A stretch of 64,000 nucleotides of DNA, from contig NC_054878.1 of assembly GCF_018320785.1 (NCBI RefSeq), positions 45,069,429 to 45,133,428 of the forward strand, given 5' to 3'. The notes beneath the pieces were generated by a model. That model was not told the origin of the DNA and ran no database searches. It was given only the letters and a program-made list of their open reading frames with translations. Below are positions 46,201 to 61,398 of the stretch, in pieces. Numbering within the stretch: position 1 is the stretch's first letter; each line of letters opens with the position of its first letter. Source of the DNA: Cheilinus undulatus (lineage: Eukaryota; Chordata; Actinopteri; Labriformes; Labridae). The position numbers and the translations under genes were made by a program.

Positions 46201-49200
46201 TCTTTTAAGGAAGAAATGTCGTCAAGTTCTGATAAAACTGGTGTTTTAGCAGCATCCACGCTAATATCCTCTGCCATAATTGAGCCGGCCTCTTCTCACT
46301 GCCTGCTTACGTAAAGACTTAGGTAAAGTGCTGCCCCTCATCCCTGATTGATCCTGTGACTTTCTAACTGGACCCAAACGGTTCAGACGGGAGCTTTGCA
46401 AGATGGATTTGCCAGTGAAAAACAAGGAAACAGGTGTATCCATCTGCTTTGCAAGGTTAGATAGGATCTACATTTTCAGAGAAATACATGGTGGATAATG
46501 GCACACCCCAGGGGAGTGTCATTAGCCCATTTCTCTTTTCAGTCATGATAAATAATGTTTTTTCTGATGTTGAGGAAGAGAAAGGAAGATCGCTATTTGG
46601 TGATGATGGCGCCTTGTGAGAAAGAGGAAAAATGTATATATTATGAAAAAAATACAGAGGGCTGTTGATAAAGTTGAAGAGTGGTCAAACTCCTAGGGAT
46701 TTAAGTTCTCTGTTGATAAAACTAAATCAGTTTTTTTTACAAGGAGAAGAGGAGTTAAAACAGATTAAGATGTATGGACAAATCGTAGAGGAAGTGAATT
46801 ATTTTAAATTTCTTGGTGTGTGGTCTGATTCAAAGCTTATTTGGAAAGAACATATTGATATATAAATGTAAAACGGTATTGAATGTAATGAGATGTCTTA
46901 TAGGATCAAAATAGGGGGCAGAAAGATCAGCAATGAGATATGTATATATGTGGCATTGATCAGGTCAGCGATAGATTATGGCTGTATTGCTTATGGATCA
47001 GCAGCAAAAACATTATTGATGAATCTGGACGTAGTGCAAGCCAGGCTTTAGGATTGTGCTGTGGTGCTTTTAACACTACTCCTGTGCTCTACAGGTAGAA
47101 GTGGGTGAGATGCCACCACCTCTCAGACGTAAGCAGTTAATGTTAAATTATTGGGTCAATTTTTAAGGGCAATCTGAGCACCACCTTACCACAAACCCTG
47201 AAATTTCCATATACAACGTGCACGCGGCACACCGAGGCACCGCAGGTTTTCTGTGACCAAAAGGTGAGCAACCTCGCCCACTGGAAGTGAGTCTAGAGTG
47301 CTGCGCTGCGGCACGCAGCCCTGATCAGCAGGAAGAGATCACGGGAGAACAGCGAGTTCACAAAGGAATAGCATGTCAACCGTGGACTGTTATACCTTTT
47401 GGGGTTAATTTATCATCCTTTCCAGTAAGGCCACGATATTATTGCTTCCTCCATTGAGTGAGTACATTAGGAAGTTCAAAGGTTAATGTTTGCTTAAAGG
47501 ATCTGAGGTTTTATGCAAAATTCCTTGGCTAAATTTCCCCAAAAGTGAACTTTTCCTCATCAATGGCGCCATTGTAGCTCTGTGACCCACTGACCTTTGA
47601 CCCTTTGCTCTCGCTGCAGGATGAGACATAATGTTGATAAAGTGATGATTTACGATTGGGAGTCTGTGCATTGTGTTTTATTTTGAATGAACCGGATGTT
47701 CTACGCTTGTGACTTCCATGGTTGGTGCTTCCTCAACAATAGTGAATTTACGAGGTTTGGCAGCGGCCAGTGCTGAAATAGACCTGCAGCGTATCTGACA
47801 CAAAGTGGAGCAAAGTGCCGCTCCAGGCACACGCCGCTGCTGGTCTAGAGCGCCAGCTATGGAAATGCTCTGATAGACTAGAGAGCGGGCAGAGTGCTCC
47901 GCAGTATGATTCGCCAGCGTTCTGCAGCGGGCACGCTGTATATGGAAATTGGGGTTAAGGCAGTTCTTCCATGTTGGGAGAGGGAAAGAACAAAGCATGA
48001 ATGTTTTGCATGGAACAGTGAAAGGACTTTAAAGCCTCGTATCAAGCCAGTTTTAGTGGACATTTTAGTGCTCTTCTAAATATATTTTAATCCTCTTACC
48101 CTGGCTGTTATTGTTGCAAAAGAAATATCTAATTACAGTTAAATCACTGTGTTGCACCAGAATTCTTGTCTGTCCTTTGATCACTGTTTTTAAGCTGTTC
48201 TAACACAATTTTAAAAGACCTGAGAGTTTAACTTATTTTATCCCACATTGTCAGCATATAAAAAAAAGTTTAATATATCCACCTTAGTGGGGCAGCTTAA
48301 CTAGAAATTCCATAACAATTGTTTACTTTGTGATACAAGTATGAAATTTGGTACAGTTATAGCCAAAGATATTCCCAAAAGATGTGGGTATGGAGGCATC
48401 TTGAATTTTCAGCATGGCGCCCATGGCAGTCATTTTTCAAAATGGCCACCAATGATAACCGTTTTCTAATCAATTTTCTTATCAGGAATGGATATTTACT
48501 GATACTAAGGACCCATTTAGTTTAATTTGTCTACCATACCATTGGAGAGAGTGGAGGTTAGGTAAGAAATTGGCAGGGCTTAGATCATAAATGGGTGTGG
48601 CTTAAAAAGAGGTTGTTTTATTTTTGCAATTTCATATGACACATAGAAATTGGAAAGATGGAATGGAAATTGAGTTAGAAGTTGTTTTTTCAAGCCTGAA
48701 ATTGATATAGTTTGAACAAAAGTTGCTACCTGCTATATTTTGTTTATTAGAAAATTAGAAACACCTCAGAATTGAGCTTCAGATCAATTCTTTTGATCTC
48801 AAGAGTAAGAGAACCATTTCAAATTTACACTTAATTTTATATGAACTTGAAACTTAAATCAAGTTTCAGATCAGTGTTTATTACAAGACTGAAAGAACTA
48901 TTTACATTTTACCCTAAGTTTTATATAAACTTGAAACTTGAATTGAGTTTTCTATCAATTTTTTTGATCACAAGAGTAAAATAACTATGTACAATTTACA
49001 CTAATTTGTATATGAACTTGCAACTTGAGTTAAATTTCATATCAGTGTTGTGTGTTGTCAGTGTCAATGCTTCTGCCTTGTCTTCTTGGCAAAATACAGA
49101 GCTTCCAGTCAGTCTTAGCTATCCAAGAAGTTGATGGTCTTTGACCATCAAGATGCACAAGTCTGAAGCACTTTGACAATGTTATCAACATTATCTGACA

Positions 49201-52200
49201 GCAAAGGCTGAGGGGTTATCCTTTTACCATCTTATCGCAGAAACACACATTCAAGTACGGGATACAACTAGGTTCAGATGTAAAAATTGACCTACACTTA
49301 GCCCGATCGTTCATCCAGTGCCATTTAATTCCTGTGCAATTGGTACACCATCCAAGTAACTACATGAATTCGGCAAAAACCCCTTACCTTTGGCTCGGCT
49401 CTCCCGCGCTAGCACATCCTGTCAATTCAGGTGCGGCTATCTAACTGCAGTCAAGGACGAAAAAATTGGCACCCCTGGAATTATTCCAGAAAATCCACCA
49501 TTTCTCCCAGAAATTGTTGCAATCACAAATGCTTTTGGTATACACATGTTTATTTCCTTTATGTGCATTGGAACAAGACAAAAAAGCAGAAGAAAAAAGC
49601 CAAAATTAACATAATTTTAAACAAAACTCAAAAAGAGGCCAGACAAAATGATTGTCACCCTTCTAAAACTGTGGGTAAATCCTTTTATCTCCAGCATGTG
49701 ATGTTCATTTAAACTCACCTGTGGCAGTAACAGGTGCTGGAAATCTAGAAATCACACCTGAAGCCAGTTAGAATGTCTAAAAGTTGACTCAACCTTTGTG
49801 TTGTGTGCCTCCGGTGTCACACCAGAAAGAAGAGCCCAGAATTGTCTGAGGACTTAAGAAGCAAAATTGTGGAAAAATATGAACAGTCTCAAGGTTACAA
49901 GACCATCTCCAAAGATCTTTAAATTCCTTTGTCCACTGTGTGTAATATAATCAAGAAGTTCATAGCCCATGGAGCTGTGGCTAATCTCCCTGGACGTGGA
50001 CGGAAGAGAAAAACTGACAAAAGAATGCAATGCAGGATATGGTGGATAAACATCCTCAGTCAACTTCCACACAAATTTTTCTTCTGCTTTTTTGTGTTTT
50101 TCCAATGTACATAAAGGAAATAAACGTGTATATCAAAAAACATTTGTAATTGCAACAATTTCTGGGAGAAATGGTGTACTTTCCGGAAAAATTCCAGGGG
50201 TGCTTATAATTTCATCCATGACTGTACATCTAAATATGCACAATATCAACTAGATGTGGGACTAACATTAGATAGCATTTAGGAAACTAAACTTCACTAC
50301 CTCTAAACTATCACTAAAAGGAGTAGATTGATACTGACTACAGAAATAATGACGTTAATGGCTAATATATTTAGCTGACGCTGAACCCCATGCTGATTTT
50401 CACAGCAGTGGTGTCACCAGTGTGCCCTGGCTGTGCTTCGACATCCACTCTATTACATTGTCTGTAACACATGACTATTGTCATAATAATTATTCTTCAT
50501 TTATTTTTACTCTTTATCATCCTTTATTATCATCCCTGATAAGAAAATTGATAAGAAAACGGTTATCATTGGTGGCCATTTTGAAAAAGGGCTGCCATGG
50601 GCACCATGTGGAAAATTCAGGATGCCTCCATATGCAATTTTCTTTGGAATGCCTTTGGCTATAACTGCACCAAATTTCATGCTTGTATCACAAAGTGAAC
50701 AATTGATGTGGTTCTCTCCTCCACTACCTACAGAGCTTTGTTAGAGGCTTTGACCACTGGCAGCAGCCTCAGAAGAGCCTCCTCTGAAGCAGAATATTTC
50801 TTCAGGTCAAACACCTCCAGATCATCTACTGATGAAAGTAAAATGAAGACCAGAGCTGACCACTGAGCAGGGGACAGTTCATCTGTGGAGGGACTTCCTG
50901 ATCTCAGGGACTGTTGAATCTCCTCCACCAGAGAAGGATCGTTCAGTTCATTCAGACAGTGGAACAGACTGATGCTCTTCTCTGCAGACACATTCTCACT
51001 GATCTTTTCCTTGATGTACTGGACCATTTCTTGATTGGTCTCTGAGCTATTTCCTGTCTGTGTTATGAGACCTTTCAGGAGATTCTGACTGGTCTGTAGT
51101 GAAAGACCCAGGAGGAAGGGGAGGAACAAGTCCAGGTGTCTGTCTGGACTCTTTAAGGCCTTGTCCACAGCACTCTGATGGAGGTGCTGAAGTTTACGTT
51201 CTCGAGCAATTTTACAGATTCTTGAGGTTGTCTTTCCTTCTGCCATCAGGTTGACTCCAGAGTTAGTGAAAATCTGACAGACGTGAAGAGCAGCCAGAAA
51301 CTCCTGAATGCTCAGATGGATGAAGCAGAACACCTTGTCCTGGTACAGTCCTTGCTCCTCTCTAAAGATCTGTTTGAACTCACTCAAGTACCGCAAGGCT
51401 ACTCTTTCACTGATGCCACACTCCATCAAGTCTAATTTTTTTCCTTTCTGCAGCTGCTCAAAAGCCAGTTTTCCCAAAGACTTGATCATCCTCCTGCTCT
51501 TTTTATTCCAGCGTGGAATCCCAGTTCTTCCAGCATACTTCTTCACTTTGGTCTGAACCACCAGGAAGTGGATGTACATCTCAGTCAGGGTCTTGGGCAG
51601 CTCTCCTCCCTCTCTGGTCTTCAGCAGATCCTCCAGGACTGTAGCAGTGATCCAGCAGAAGACTGGGATGTGGCACATGATGTGGAGGCTTCTGGATATC
51701 TTGATGTGGGAGATGATTCTGTTGGCCTGCTCCTCATCTCTGAATCTCTTCCTGAAGTACTCCTCCTTCTGAGGGTCCCTGAACCCTCTGACCTCTGTCA
51801 CCATGTCAACACACTCAGGAGGGATCTGATTGGCTGCTGCAGGTCGTGAGGTTATCCAGAGGCGAGCTGATGGAAGCAGGTTCCCCCTGATGAGGTTTGT
51901 CAGCAGCACATCCACTGAGGTCGATTCTGTAATATCAGTCAAGATCTGGTTGTTTTTGAAGTCAAGAGGAAGTCGACACTCATCCAGACCGTCAAAGATG
52001 AACATGATCTGGAAGTCTTCAAACCTGCAGAGTCCTGCTTCTTTGGTTTCAGTGAAGAAGTCATGAACAAGCTCCACCAAGCTGAACTTTTTCTCTTTCA
52101 GCACATTCAGCTCTCTGAAAGTGAATGGGAATGTGAACTGGATGTCCTGGTTGGCTTTGCCTTCAGCCCAGTCCAGAGTGAACTTCTGTGTTAAGACTGT

Positions 52201-55200
52201 TTTCCCGATGCCAGCTATGCCCATAATCATTATTGTTCTGATTGATCCATCTCTTCCAGGTGAGACTTCATAGATGTTTTCTTCTTGGATGGTTGTTTTT
52301 GGTCTGTATGGTTTTCTGGATGTTGTTTTGATCTGTCTGACCTCGTGTTCATCGTTGACCTTTACATCCACTTCCTCACTAATGCACAGCTCTGTGTAGA
52401 ACTGATCCAGAGTTTCCAGAGTTGGGTTTCCTGCTTTAGTGATCCCCTCAAACACACACTGGATCTTCTCCTTTAGGTTAGACTTCAGTTCATATTGGCA
52501 TTCTTGAAGAGTTTTTCCTGAATGAACAAACATGTAAAATGCAATTCAGCTCATGAAAATGAACACAGTCAGAAACTTTAAAAAGAAAAAAATATTCAGC
52601 ATGATTCAAAGGGGCAAGTGGACTTGGTTGAGGTTTTTGAATATGTTTTGTCTCTCCTTCTAAAGGCTTCTTCAATTCTAAAAACTGACCCTGGTCCTGT
52701 GTAGAACTGAAGAATCCTTTTGGAAGAAGACAAAAAGGCCTTAAAAAATCTCAACCAAGTCCAGAAGCCCAGTTGAAATAAGCTTTGGATAATCTTGACT
52801 TGGATGAATGAGAACCTACAAAGACTTCAAGACATAAGGTTGTGTTTTTCCTCATCCCTAAAATCTCTTTAGCACATCAGTAAACAAATCTCTTGGTCAT
52901 ATTACCAACAGTGACTTTACTTTTTGCACCCTGCGTATTTATTTCTTTTCTTCCCCCATCATGTTAAATCTGTTAAAGTCATCTTACTGTTCTGCAGACG
53001 GTAAGCCAGCCCCTCATGATTCTTGATCTTCAGAAAGTCAAGAATGATCTTCAGAAATGTCTCCCTGCTCCTCTTCCTCCATTTCTCCTCCTCATCATCC
53101 CCTAACTCCTCATACACATCTTCAAAGCAGTTTGAGAAATACGCATTTAACTCTCCCTGGATCCTTTTCAGCTCACTTTTCACAAAACTGACAAGTTTCT
53201 CCTCAAGCATCTGGAAAAGAACAAATGTAAAATTCAACATGTAGAGGTCATCATCAGATCACATGGGGGAGACAGAAAGATTGTTGTTCGGCTGAGTGCA
53301 GCATTAAGATCACAGTAATGTGTCTGTGGCTGTAGCTATGTTAATTCATTTACTCACCACAAATATGGAGTCCCGATCTCCTGGATCCTCAGGTGACCTA
53401 AAACACAGAAGTTGTTCTTGCATAAGAAACCATGGTAGAAAAACAAAATGTACCCTTTTTGTGTCCAGTTCATCTGGTGAAGGTGTGAATGCATGAATGA
53501 AAAAAAGGTTTGAATCCAACAATCTATAGTTAAAAAAAAAAAAAAAAAACATTTCAAAAAACTGCAACTATTCATCAAAAAGCAATCCAAGGCACCTTGT
53601 AGGTTTGTGTGTTATTAAAATGCTTTTATTTTATATAACAAAACACACTTTTAAAAAGTCACCCCATTGCAATCTACTCAGTGTCATGATCCAGATTTTG
53701 ATTTTGTTTAGCTTCTTAGTTTCCCAGGTGTTTCCTGTTGCCCTTGTGTTTCTGTGGACTGTGTGCTCTGTTATATCATATTTCTAGTGTTGTTTAGTTG
53801 ACTACCTTTTGTGTTACATTATTTCTTACATAGTTCTAGTGGTTTATTTTGTGAATCCTTGTCCCTCCTTTAGTGTGTTCTTGTGTTCTCTCTGGTTATA
53901 GTTTGTTGTTGCCTTTGTATCCTCCTGTGTTTGCAGTGTTTCCTTGGATTTAGTTTCTAGTGTACTGTTTTGTTGCTTTTCAGTCCTTGTGTGTTTCTTG
54001 GTACTGTCTTGTAAAGTGTCCGTGTTTCCTGTTTTATTTTGTAGTTTGCATCTCTCAAGTGATTTCTGGTTTTCTTCCTGCCTTGGTTTCCCTCCAAGTT
54101 GATTGCCCTCATCTGTTTCACCAGTGTCTTGTTTGCCACACCTGTCTTCCTGTGTCTATTCACTCCCTGTGTATTTAGGTTCTTTCTGTCTTTGTCAGAT
54201 CATTGTATGTCTGTCCCTGTATTCCTAGTGATTCTCCAGTGTGTCATTACTTTTTGGACTTTGAGTTTTTGTTTACTGTGGATTTAGTTTGAATTAAGTT
54301 CCTTTGGGTCCTTCCTTTTGTTTTTGCATTGTTTGGCAACAACACTCAGGTCTCCATCAGGACTATGTCAACAAGATCGTGCTGACAGGTTATGTTGGTG
54401 TGTCTTACTTATCAAGTGTCACCGAAACCTCAGTAGCATTCTATAAATTTTTGCTTCTTTCAGCTGTTCTTGGTCAAACTCTGCAGTCCACTGCTGTACT
54501 CTGTGTTGCTTTAACCAGGGATGGACTGGGAAAGAAATTCAGCCTGGGACTTTGAGACCTAATGCCAGGGCATGTAGAAAATAGTTTTTCATGAAATCTG
54601 TTATATGTACAGTATGTAAACTCACAGTTCTCGAACTGACTCACATAATCATTGCTGCAGTTCTCTAATGCTGCCATAAATAAAAAAAAAACTCAAGAAG
54701 AGTGGCACTCAGATTTATGGACATCTCATCATCAAACCCATGACAAATATTGGGAGACAGAAAAAACAACCACCTAGGTATAAAGGCTGATATATATTTG
54801 ACCTGATCTTAGATGTAATTCTGTGAATAGTCTGATTGCCTACCTAGCCCATTTATTGCACCATGTACCTGTCAAAGTTGCTTTGCTGGTTTCTGCTCTG
54901 TTTGCCTCCTCATCAAAACTGACATCAATCTGTCCATTATTACCTCCAAAAGTGACTCTGGCCTTGGCAGCTAAATAATACCAGTATGAATTATCATTTA
55001 TTTCATTTATAAAGGGTTGATTGGTCATTAAAAACTGTAATTTAGTAGCTTTTTGTGCACTTATTGAGTCATTTTTTTAAAAAAAACTACTTTTAAAATT
55101 ATTTACTCAGAACTTGAGTAGATTTTAAATGACTTAGTTTTTACTTTTATTTGATTAGATTTATAGACACGTACTGTTACTTCTACTCGTCAATTTTAAC

Positions 55201-58200
55201 CTGAGTAACTGTACTATTGTACTACATGAGTACAACAGTCTGATACTTTTCCACCTATGATCTTGGTTTATGTAGCTCATAATCATATCATATATTCAAT
55301 TAAGCTGTTTTCCTCAGCTGTATATTTGGCATTTTTCACTGAATATCTGTTAATGATAAGTTAAGAGAGTATAATGCCCTCTGAGCTGTCACTGTTGTCA
55401 CATCTGATTGATGTGTGCTGCTGTCCATGGTGCTGATCATGTGATCGCATGATCAGCAAAAATAAGTATTAGGTATTCTTGCTCTTTGTATGTATTTTTG
55501 CTGTTTTATATTTTGTTTTGTAAAGCACTTTATGACTTGCTCTATGGTGCTATATCAAATAAACTTTACTTACTTACTTACCTATAGTCTCACAGTCAGT
55601 GTGTTGCTCTGAGCCGCTGTCTGTGCTGGGCCAGACTGGTTCGGCCATACAAGTATTTACAAACTAGCTGCTGGTTCAGCCTGGAATAGGTGGGCCATCG
55701 GAGAGTGGTCCCATAGCTCCTGATGGCCACCCTGCCCCTGGCTTTAGGCCTTAGTAAAGACTTCTTTGAAACTCATGAAGATAAGTCTTGGTGTGGACTT
55801 GATTTATTTTTTGGGATTTCTGGAATGTTTTTTGTCAAGTGTCTCTAGTTATATCAGGTTTTCACTTGTCTCTGATAAGAAGCTACAGGGAACCACTAAA
55901 GAATACTGTGGCTTCCTGTGTGTTTTTTAATCTGTGCAAAAGGCAAAAAAAGCTGTCTGATCCACAGACCACATCCAAAGGGCAAAACCTCATAAATGCA
56001 CAAAAAAACTGCTCAGCTGGGAAAACAGCACCCTTTCCTATATACATGTATGTTAATCAGGATTAGGAGGAGGAAATTTCACAATTTGGCACAAAATTGC
56101 TCCCCTCATATGCAAATCAGCCACATTGTAAATAGCAACTGGTCCACAAAGGCCAGAAAAAAAGTACGTTTAAAAAAGAAATCTGTTATTTGCCAGATAT
56201 CTGACTCTGCTGCTATATGTACGCCTCATCTCTCAGAAAGCAATAAATTATTTGCCTAAAAACACTTCACCTGAAAGTGAGATGAAGTATCTGAGGAGCA
56301 GTGGTGAGTTTCAAATAGCATTTAAATTTTACAGCAGGAGGTCAACCATTGGAGCAGCATGCTGTAATATCAGAGACCATTAAATAAACTTAAAACAAAA
56401 AGTAAGGCAATTTGTGTTTGGTACATTATTTCTTTGTTGTAACAATGCTTCTTGGAAATAAATCTTATACTGTTGAAAAGCCTGTTTATTACCCTTTTAA
56501 ATGGTGCCACATTTGTAAGGATCATGCATTTATGGGATGAGCAGCAGAGCTGAGTATGTGGGTTGCGCCCATGAAAAATATGCCAAATCTTCTCTGCCAA
56601 TGCCAAACAGCTTATTCTGCCATTGACTCTTGTTTGGTGTTTGGTGATTGGATGACCTTTTACATGTTTCTCTTAAAATTTCTCCATTTTGTTTCTTTTT
56701 CCCTTTGTTGTTGTATTTTAATGTCATGTGTGAAGCACTTTAGATTGCCTTGTTCCTGAAATGTGCTATACAAATAAATTTGCCTTGCCTTACGAATGCC
56801 AGACCTCTGAATGTCATATGAATTACACCGTGTTCCACATTATTATGCAAATGATATTTTTCTCTGATTTTCCTAAATATGAATGCAAATGACATTCAGA
56901 ATATTTTTCAAGTCATCAGCCGTTAGAGCATAATTCAAATGTTTTCAAACAAACTTCATAAAGACAAAAATTATTTAAAAAAAAATAAAAACCTCAAAAT
57001 TCACTGTTCCACATTATTAAGCACAACAGCTTTTTAAAACATTTTATAGGTTGTAAAGAACTAAAAATGGTCATTTGTAGAAATTGCAGCATCAGGGGGT
57101 CATATTTACTGAAATCAAAGCTATTTCAATCAAAAACATCTGAACAGGCCAAGTTCCATGTTAACATAGGAGCCCTTCTTTGATATCACCTTCACTATTC
57201 ACACCATGAGTTTCTCTCCTTTTATGCCCATAGCAGCCAATGATACAGAGGTATTCTTTGCAGCATGAGATGGTGCATCGTCATGCATGAAGAAAATTTT
57301 GCTACAGAAGGCACGATTCTCTTTTTGTACCATGGAAGAAAGTGGTCAGTCAGAAACTCTATATACTTTGCTGAGGTCATTTTCACACCTTCAGGGACCC
57401 TAAAGGGGCCTATCAGCTCTCTCCTCATGATTCCGGCCCAAACATGACTCCGCCCCCTCCTTGTTGATGTCCCAGCCTCGTTGGGACATGGTGGCCATCC
57501 ACCAACCATCCACTACTCCTCCATCTGGACCATCCAGGGTTGCACGCACTCATCAGTCAACATGACTGTTTGAAAATGAGTCTTCATGTATTTCTGGGCC
57601 CACTGCAACCGTTTCTGCTTGTGAGCATTGGTTAGGGGGGGCTGAATAGTAGGTTTATGCACGACTGCAAGCCTCTGGAGGATCCTACACCTTGAGGTTG
57701 GTGGGACTCCAGAGGCACCAGCAGCTTCAAATACCTGTTTGCTGCTTTGTAATGGCATTTTAGCATCTGCTCTCTTAATCTGATGTATTTTTCCGTCAGA
57801 AACCTTTCTCATTATGCCTTTATCTGCACAAACCTGTCTGTGCTCTGAATCAACCACAAATTTCTTCACAGTATGATGATAATGCTTAATTTTTCCTGAA
57901 ATATCGAATGTTTTCATTCCTTGTCCAAGGCATTACACTATTTGACACTTTTCGGCAGCAGAGATCCTTTTTCTTTCCCATATTGCTGAAACCTGTGGCC
58001 TGCTTAATAATGTGGAACATTGCAACAGTGCATTTTGAGTTTTTTATTTTTAAAAAATAATAGTTATCATTATGAAATTTGTTCAAAAACATTTGAATTA
58101 TACTCTAACTGCTGATGACTTGAAAAATATTCTGACTGTCATTTGCATTGATATTTAGAAAATCAGAGAAAAACGTTGTTTGCATAATAATGTGGAACGC

Positions 58201-61200
58201 GGTGTAATTACTTAATGCAGTTACAAATGCTGTCAGCTAGAGGGAGCAGTGCCACTATGCAAAGGATTGAGAGTAATCTGTGCTAGAGCTAGGAGCTGCA
58301 ACTCAGTCAAGTAACTGAACTCTTCTTAATGTCCCTTGACTCAGCAACACAATACTTACTAAATCAGGAACCAGAAATGCTGCCATCTTCTCTGGACAAA
58401 AGCTCATTTAAAATAGACTGAGGCTAAATGGAAAACGATTCTCTGGTCAGATTAATCAAAATTGGAAATTATTTTTGGAAACCACTGACACCATGTTCTG
58501 TGGACTGAAGAGGAGAGGGAGCATTCAGCTTGTTCTCCTGGCTCAGTTCTAAAGCCTGCATCTCTGATGGTATGGGGTTGCATTAGTGCCTATGGCGTGG
58601 GCAGCTCTAACATCTGGAAAGGAATCAATGCTGAAAAGTAGAGAGATGGTTTAGAGCAACATATGCTCCCATCCAGACAACGTCTCTGACGGGGAAGGCC
58701 TTGACTTTTTCAGCAAGACGATGCTAAATCACATACCACATCCATCACAACAGCATAGCTTCACAGGAGAAGAGTCCAGGTCCTGAACTGACCTGCCTGC
58801 AGTCCAGACTTTGAGCAGCCAGAATTCTACCTCAGACAAGAATACAAGAACATTCTAGTCTCCTCACTTCCCAGACGTTAACAGACTGTTGTTAAAAGAA
58901 GAGGGGATGCTACGCAATAGTAAACATGGCCCTGTCCCTACTTTTTTGCTGTGTTGCTGCCATCAAATCCAAAATGAGCTAATATTTTTCATGAAATGTT
59001 AAAATGTTTAAGTTCATCACCTGTTATGTTGTTTATGTTCTATTGTGAATAAAATCTGGGTTTGAAATTTGACAATCTTTGACTTCTGTTATAATTACAC
59101 TTTACAGTGCTCCAACTTTTTGGACTTTGGGTTGTAGATGTTAAATTGGATAGGAATCATGTTTAATGATTTTGATATGAAGATCAGTCAAAATGATCAT
59201 GAATATGATTTTTTGCTAACAGCTCTGTTTTAAAACTAAATAAGTAGGCTAATCAACCACATTTAGTAAAAAGCTCCCCTAGAAGACCTGTGTGGCACTG
59301 CTTCTATAAAACAACAGATTTCAAACTAATATCTGTGAGGAATCAAGACTATTACATCAGCATTACAGCCCTTTGGGAATTTAGTTTGTGTAAAGGTTTA
59401 TTTTGAAAAAACATTATCATGCAGAGTTCAAATGTAACATTCCCATTCAAATCCCTGTAAAGTCACGATAAATCTTTATTTTAGGTTTTTTGCGTGACAG
59501 GCCATTGTGTAATGAACCACCAGGCATAATTTCAGTCATAAAAAAACATCTCTAGGTTTATAAGATTTAGCTTAAAAACCATAAAACTTAGGTCATGATA
59601 TGTTTTAGTATAGTGTGGGCGTGTCAGTGGAATAAGCTGAGGTCACACCCACCACCCTCTCATGAGAAATATGACCCTCTCAGATTTTAAAAAATGCTTC
59701 TGATCAGAGTGCAGCTGCCTGGATTTGTGCCAGAGCAAAGAAAGAAGTTGAGGATTACATTTACTATTTTCTGACACAAATCTCTCTGTTATGATATTTT
59801 AAATGATCCATAGACCACTGTGGCTCATAGATTTGACAAATTCACCTCACAGTGAACAAAAAAACAGCATTTAACTGACCGTTAACTTTCAATAAAGGCA
59901 GTGACATCAGCTAACAACAGGCTCGACTGTGATGAACTGCTCTGTGATTTTATACCATTGCAGTCCTGGGGGTGGGATAATTCCTCATCAAGACCAGTGA
60001 TATCATGGGCTCCTACACAGGAAAATCTGGTGAGTCATTTTTCCAGAATAAAAAATAATAAAAAATAGTAAAATGTACTCTTTATTGTCTATATTTATTA
60101 CCAGCCACCACAAGAGTTGGGAGTAAAAGCACAGAGTAGATTCTGTGGGGGTAAAACTTTTAACCACACCCACTTAAGTTTCAACTCAGCTGCCATCGCT
60201 CATGGACCGTCACAGCTGCAGCTCATTCAGTGTTCCACTTGCAGCTAATCCTTTGCAATCAAGATCTCCTCATCTGGTGGTGAACCTTCAGACACATTTG
60301 TACTACAGCTTCTAGTCAGGTAACTCCTCTTCAACCTTTGATAATCTAGTGATTTTTGAGTTTTTTGTTTTTTGGTTGTTTTTTTTTTTGCCTTGTCTAA
60401 CTCCATTTGTCTTCTTTTTTTTGCAGTGTCTCCATCTCTCTGCCCAGCCAGTACTCTCACTATCATTTGCACTATTGTTGTAAAATAAACTTCTCTAACT
60501 TTACCACCTTGTCTCATGCTCTGGTCCTGAGTTCTTGTCATATGTTTATCATGGTTGTTTCAGTAATATTAGAACAATGTGTCTAATATGTATACTGTAG
60601 GCAAAAACACCTATTTTGTTGTTACGCCATTTATAGGTGGAAAGGCAGAATTATCTATTAAGAGGAAAATGTAGCTCTATATAAAGAGAAAGATCAGTCT
60701 ATTTGGAGTAAGATACAGCTCTACATAACCATTACCAGTTCTATATGGAGTAGAAAATGTTCTGTAATGAGTAGAAAAATTTCTATAAGGAATGAAAAAC
60801 AGTTCTGACAGGACTAAATAAAACACTGTACTGGGGGGGGGCTCTATAATTAATAAACTATGGTCTGGATTACTCTGTAGTGAGTACAATTGCTGTAGAG
60901 TTGTTTTTATTTTGTTCATTGTTGAGCACATAATTCTCATTTAGAGTTAAATAAAAACACCTTTTAGTGTAAAAACAACTCTGAAAACATTACTCTGCAA
61001 GCAGATTAATTTTTACTCCAAATAGACTGGGACCAAATGTTATATTTTTCAGAGTAAAATTTTACTCAATTTGGGTAAAATTTACTCTGGTAAATTTGCT
61101 GTGTATATTTTCCCCTCTCAAATTAAACCCAGCCAGGAAAGAGGTGAAAAACTTTCTAACAGTCTAAATCTGGAATTCAGTCACATGTAGATCTCAGTGT

Positions 61201-61361
61201 TTTCACATGTTTACAGCAACCAGATTCCAACATATCAAGTGTGTTATGACAAACATTTTGGATTTCATTTTACAGGGTCTTTAAGTAGTATTAAATCTCA
61301 AGAATGGGACAAAGAGCCTGTATTATTTTTGATTGTTTGTTTTTCCCTTCCAGTTTCTTTT

Positions 61362-61398
<37 letters not shown>

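Larger units (their letters stand above)
42159..48060 (+). mobile_element. LINE with gag-like, endonuclease and RT remains, interrupted four times
   Basis: Inserted antisense in the gene B intron. In order: a gag-like frame 42159-42656 ([21 protein letters not shown]); APE endonuclease 42656-43132 ([22 protein letters not shown]); after a gap, 44225-44320 ([29 protein letters not shown]); RT 45469-45888 ([29 protein letters not shown]) and 46469-46870 ([29 protein letters not shown]); then [14 protein letters not shown] near 47115 and [18 protein letters not shown] near 47965. Stops, frameshifts and a deletion between gag and endonuclease show it is dead. The general class is I/Jockey-like; the clade is uncertain. 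Confidence 0.8.

Noticed and set aside
51308-52476. Open frames on the + strand opposite the gene B NACHT exon
   Set aside because: Antisense shadows of a strongly conserved exon; the same shadows occur opposite gene A's NACHT exon.
54840-55028. 62-aa minus-strand frame ([19 protein letters not shown]), tested as an extra exon of gene B
   Set aside because: With the available splice sites and the required phase 2 it meets a stop, and no family was recognised.
60245-60541. Lys/Gln-rich 98-aa frame
   Set aside because: Low complexity, no domain, inside a repeat-rich intron.
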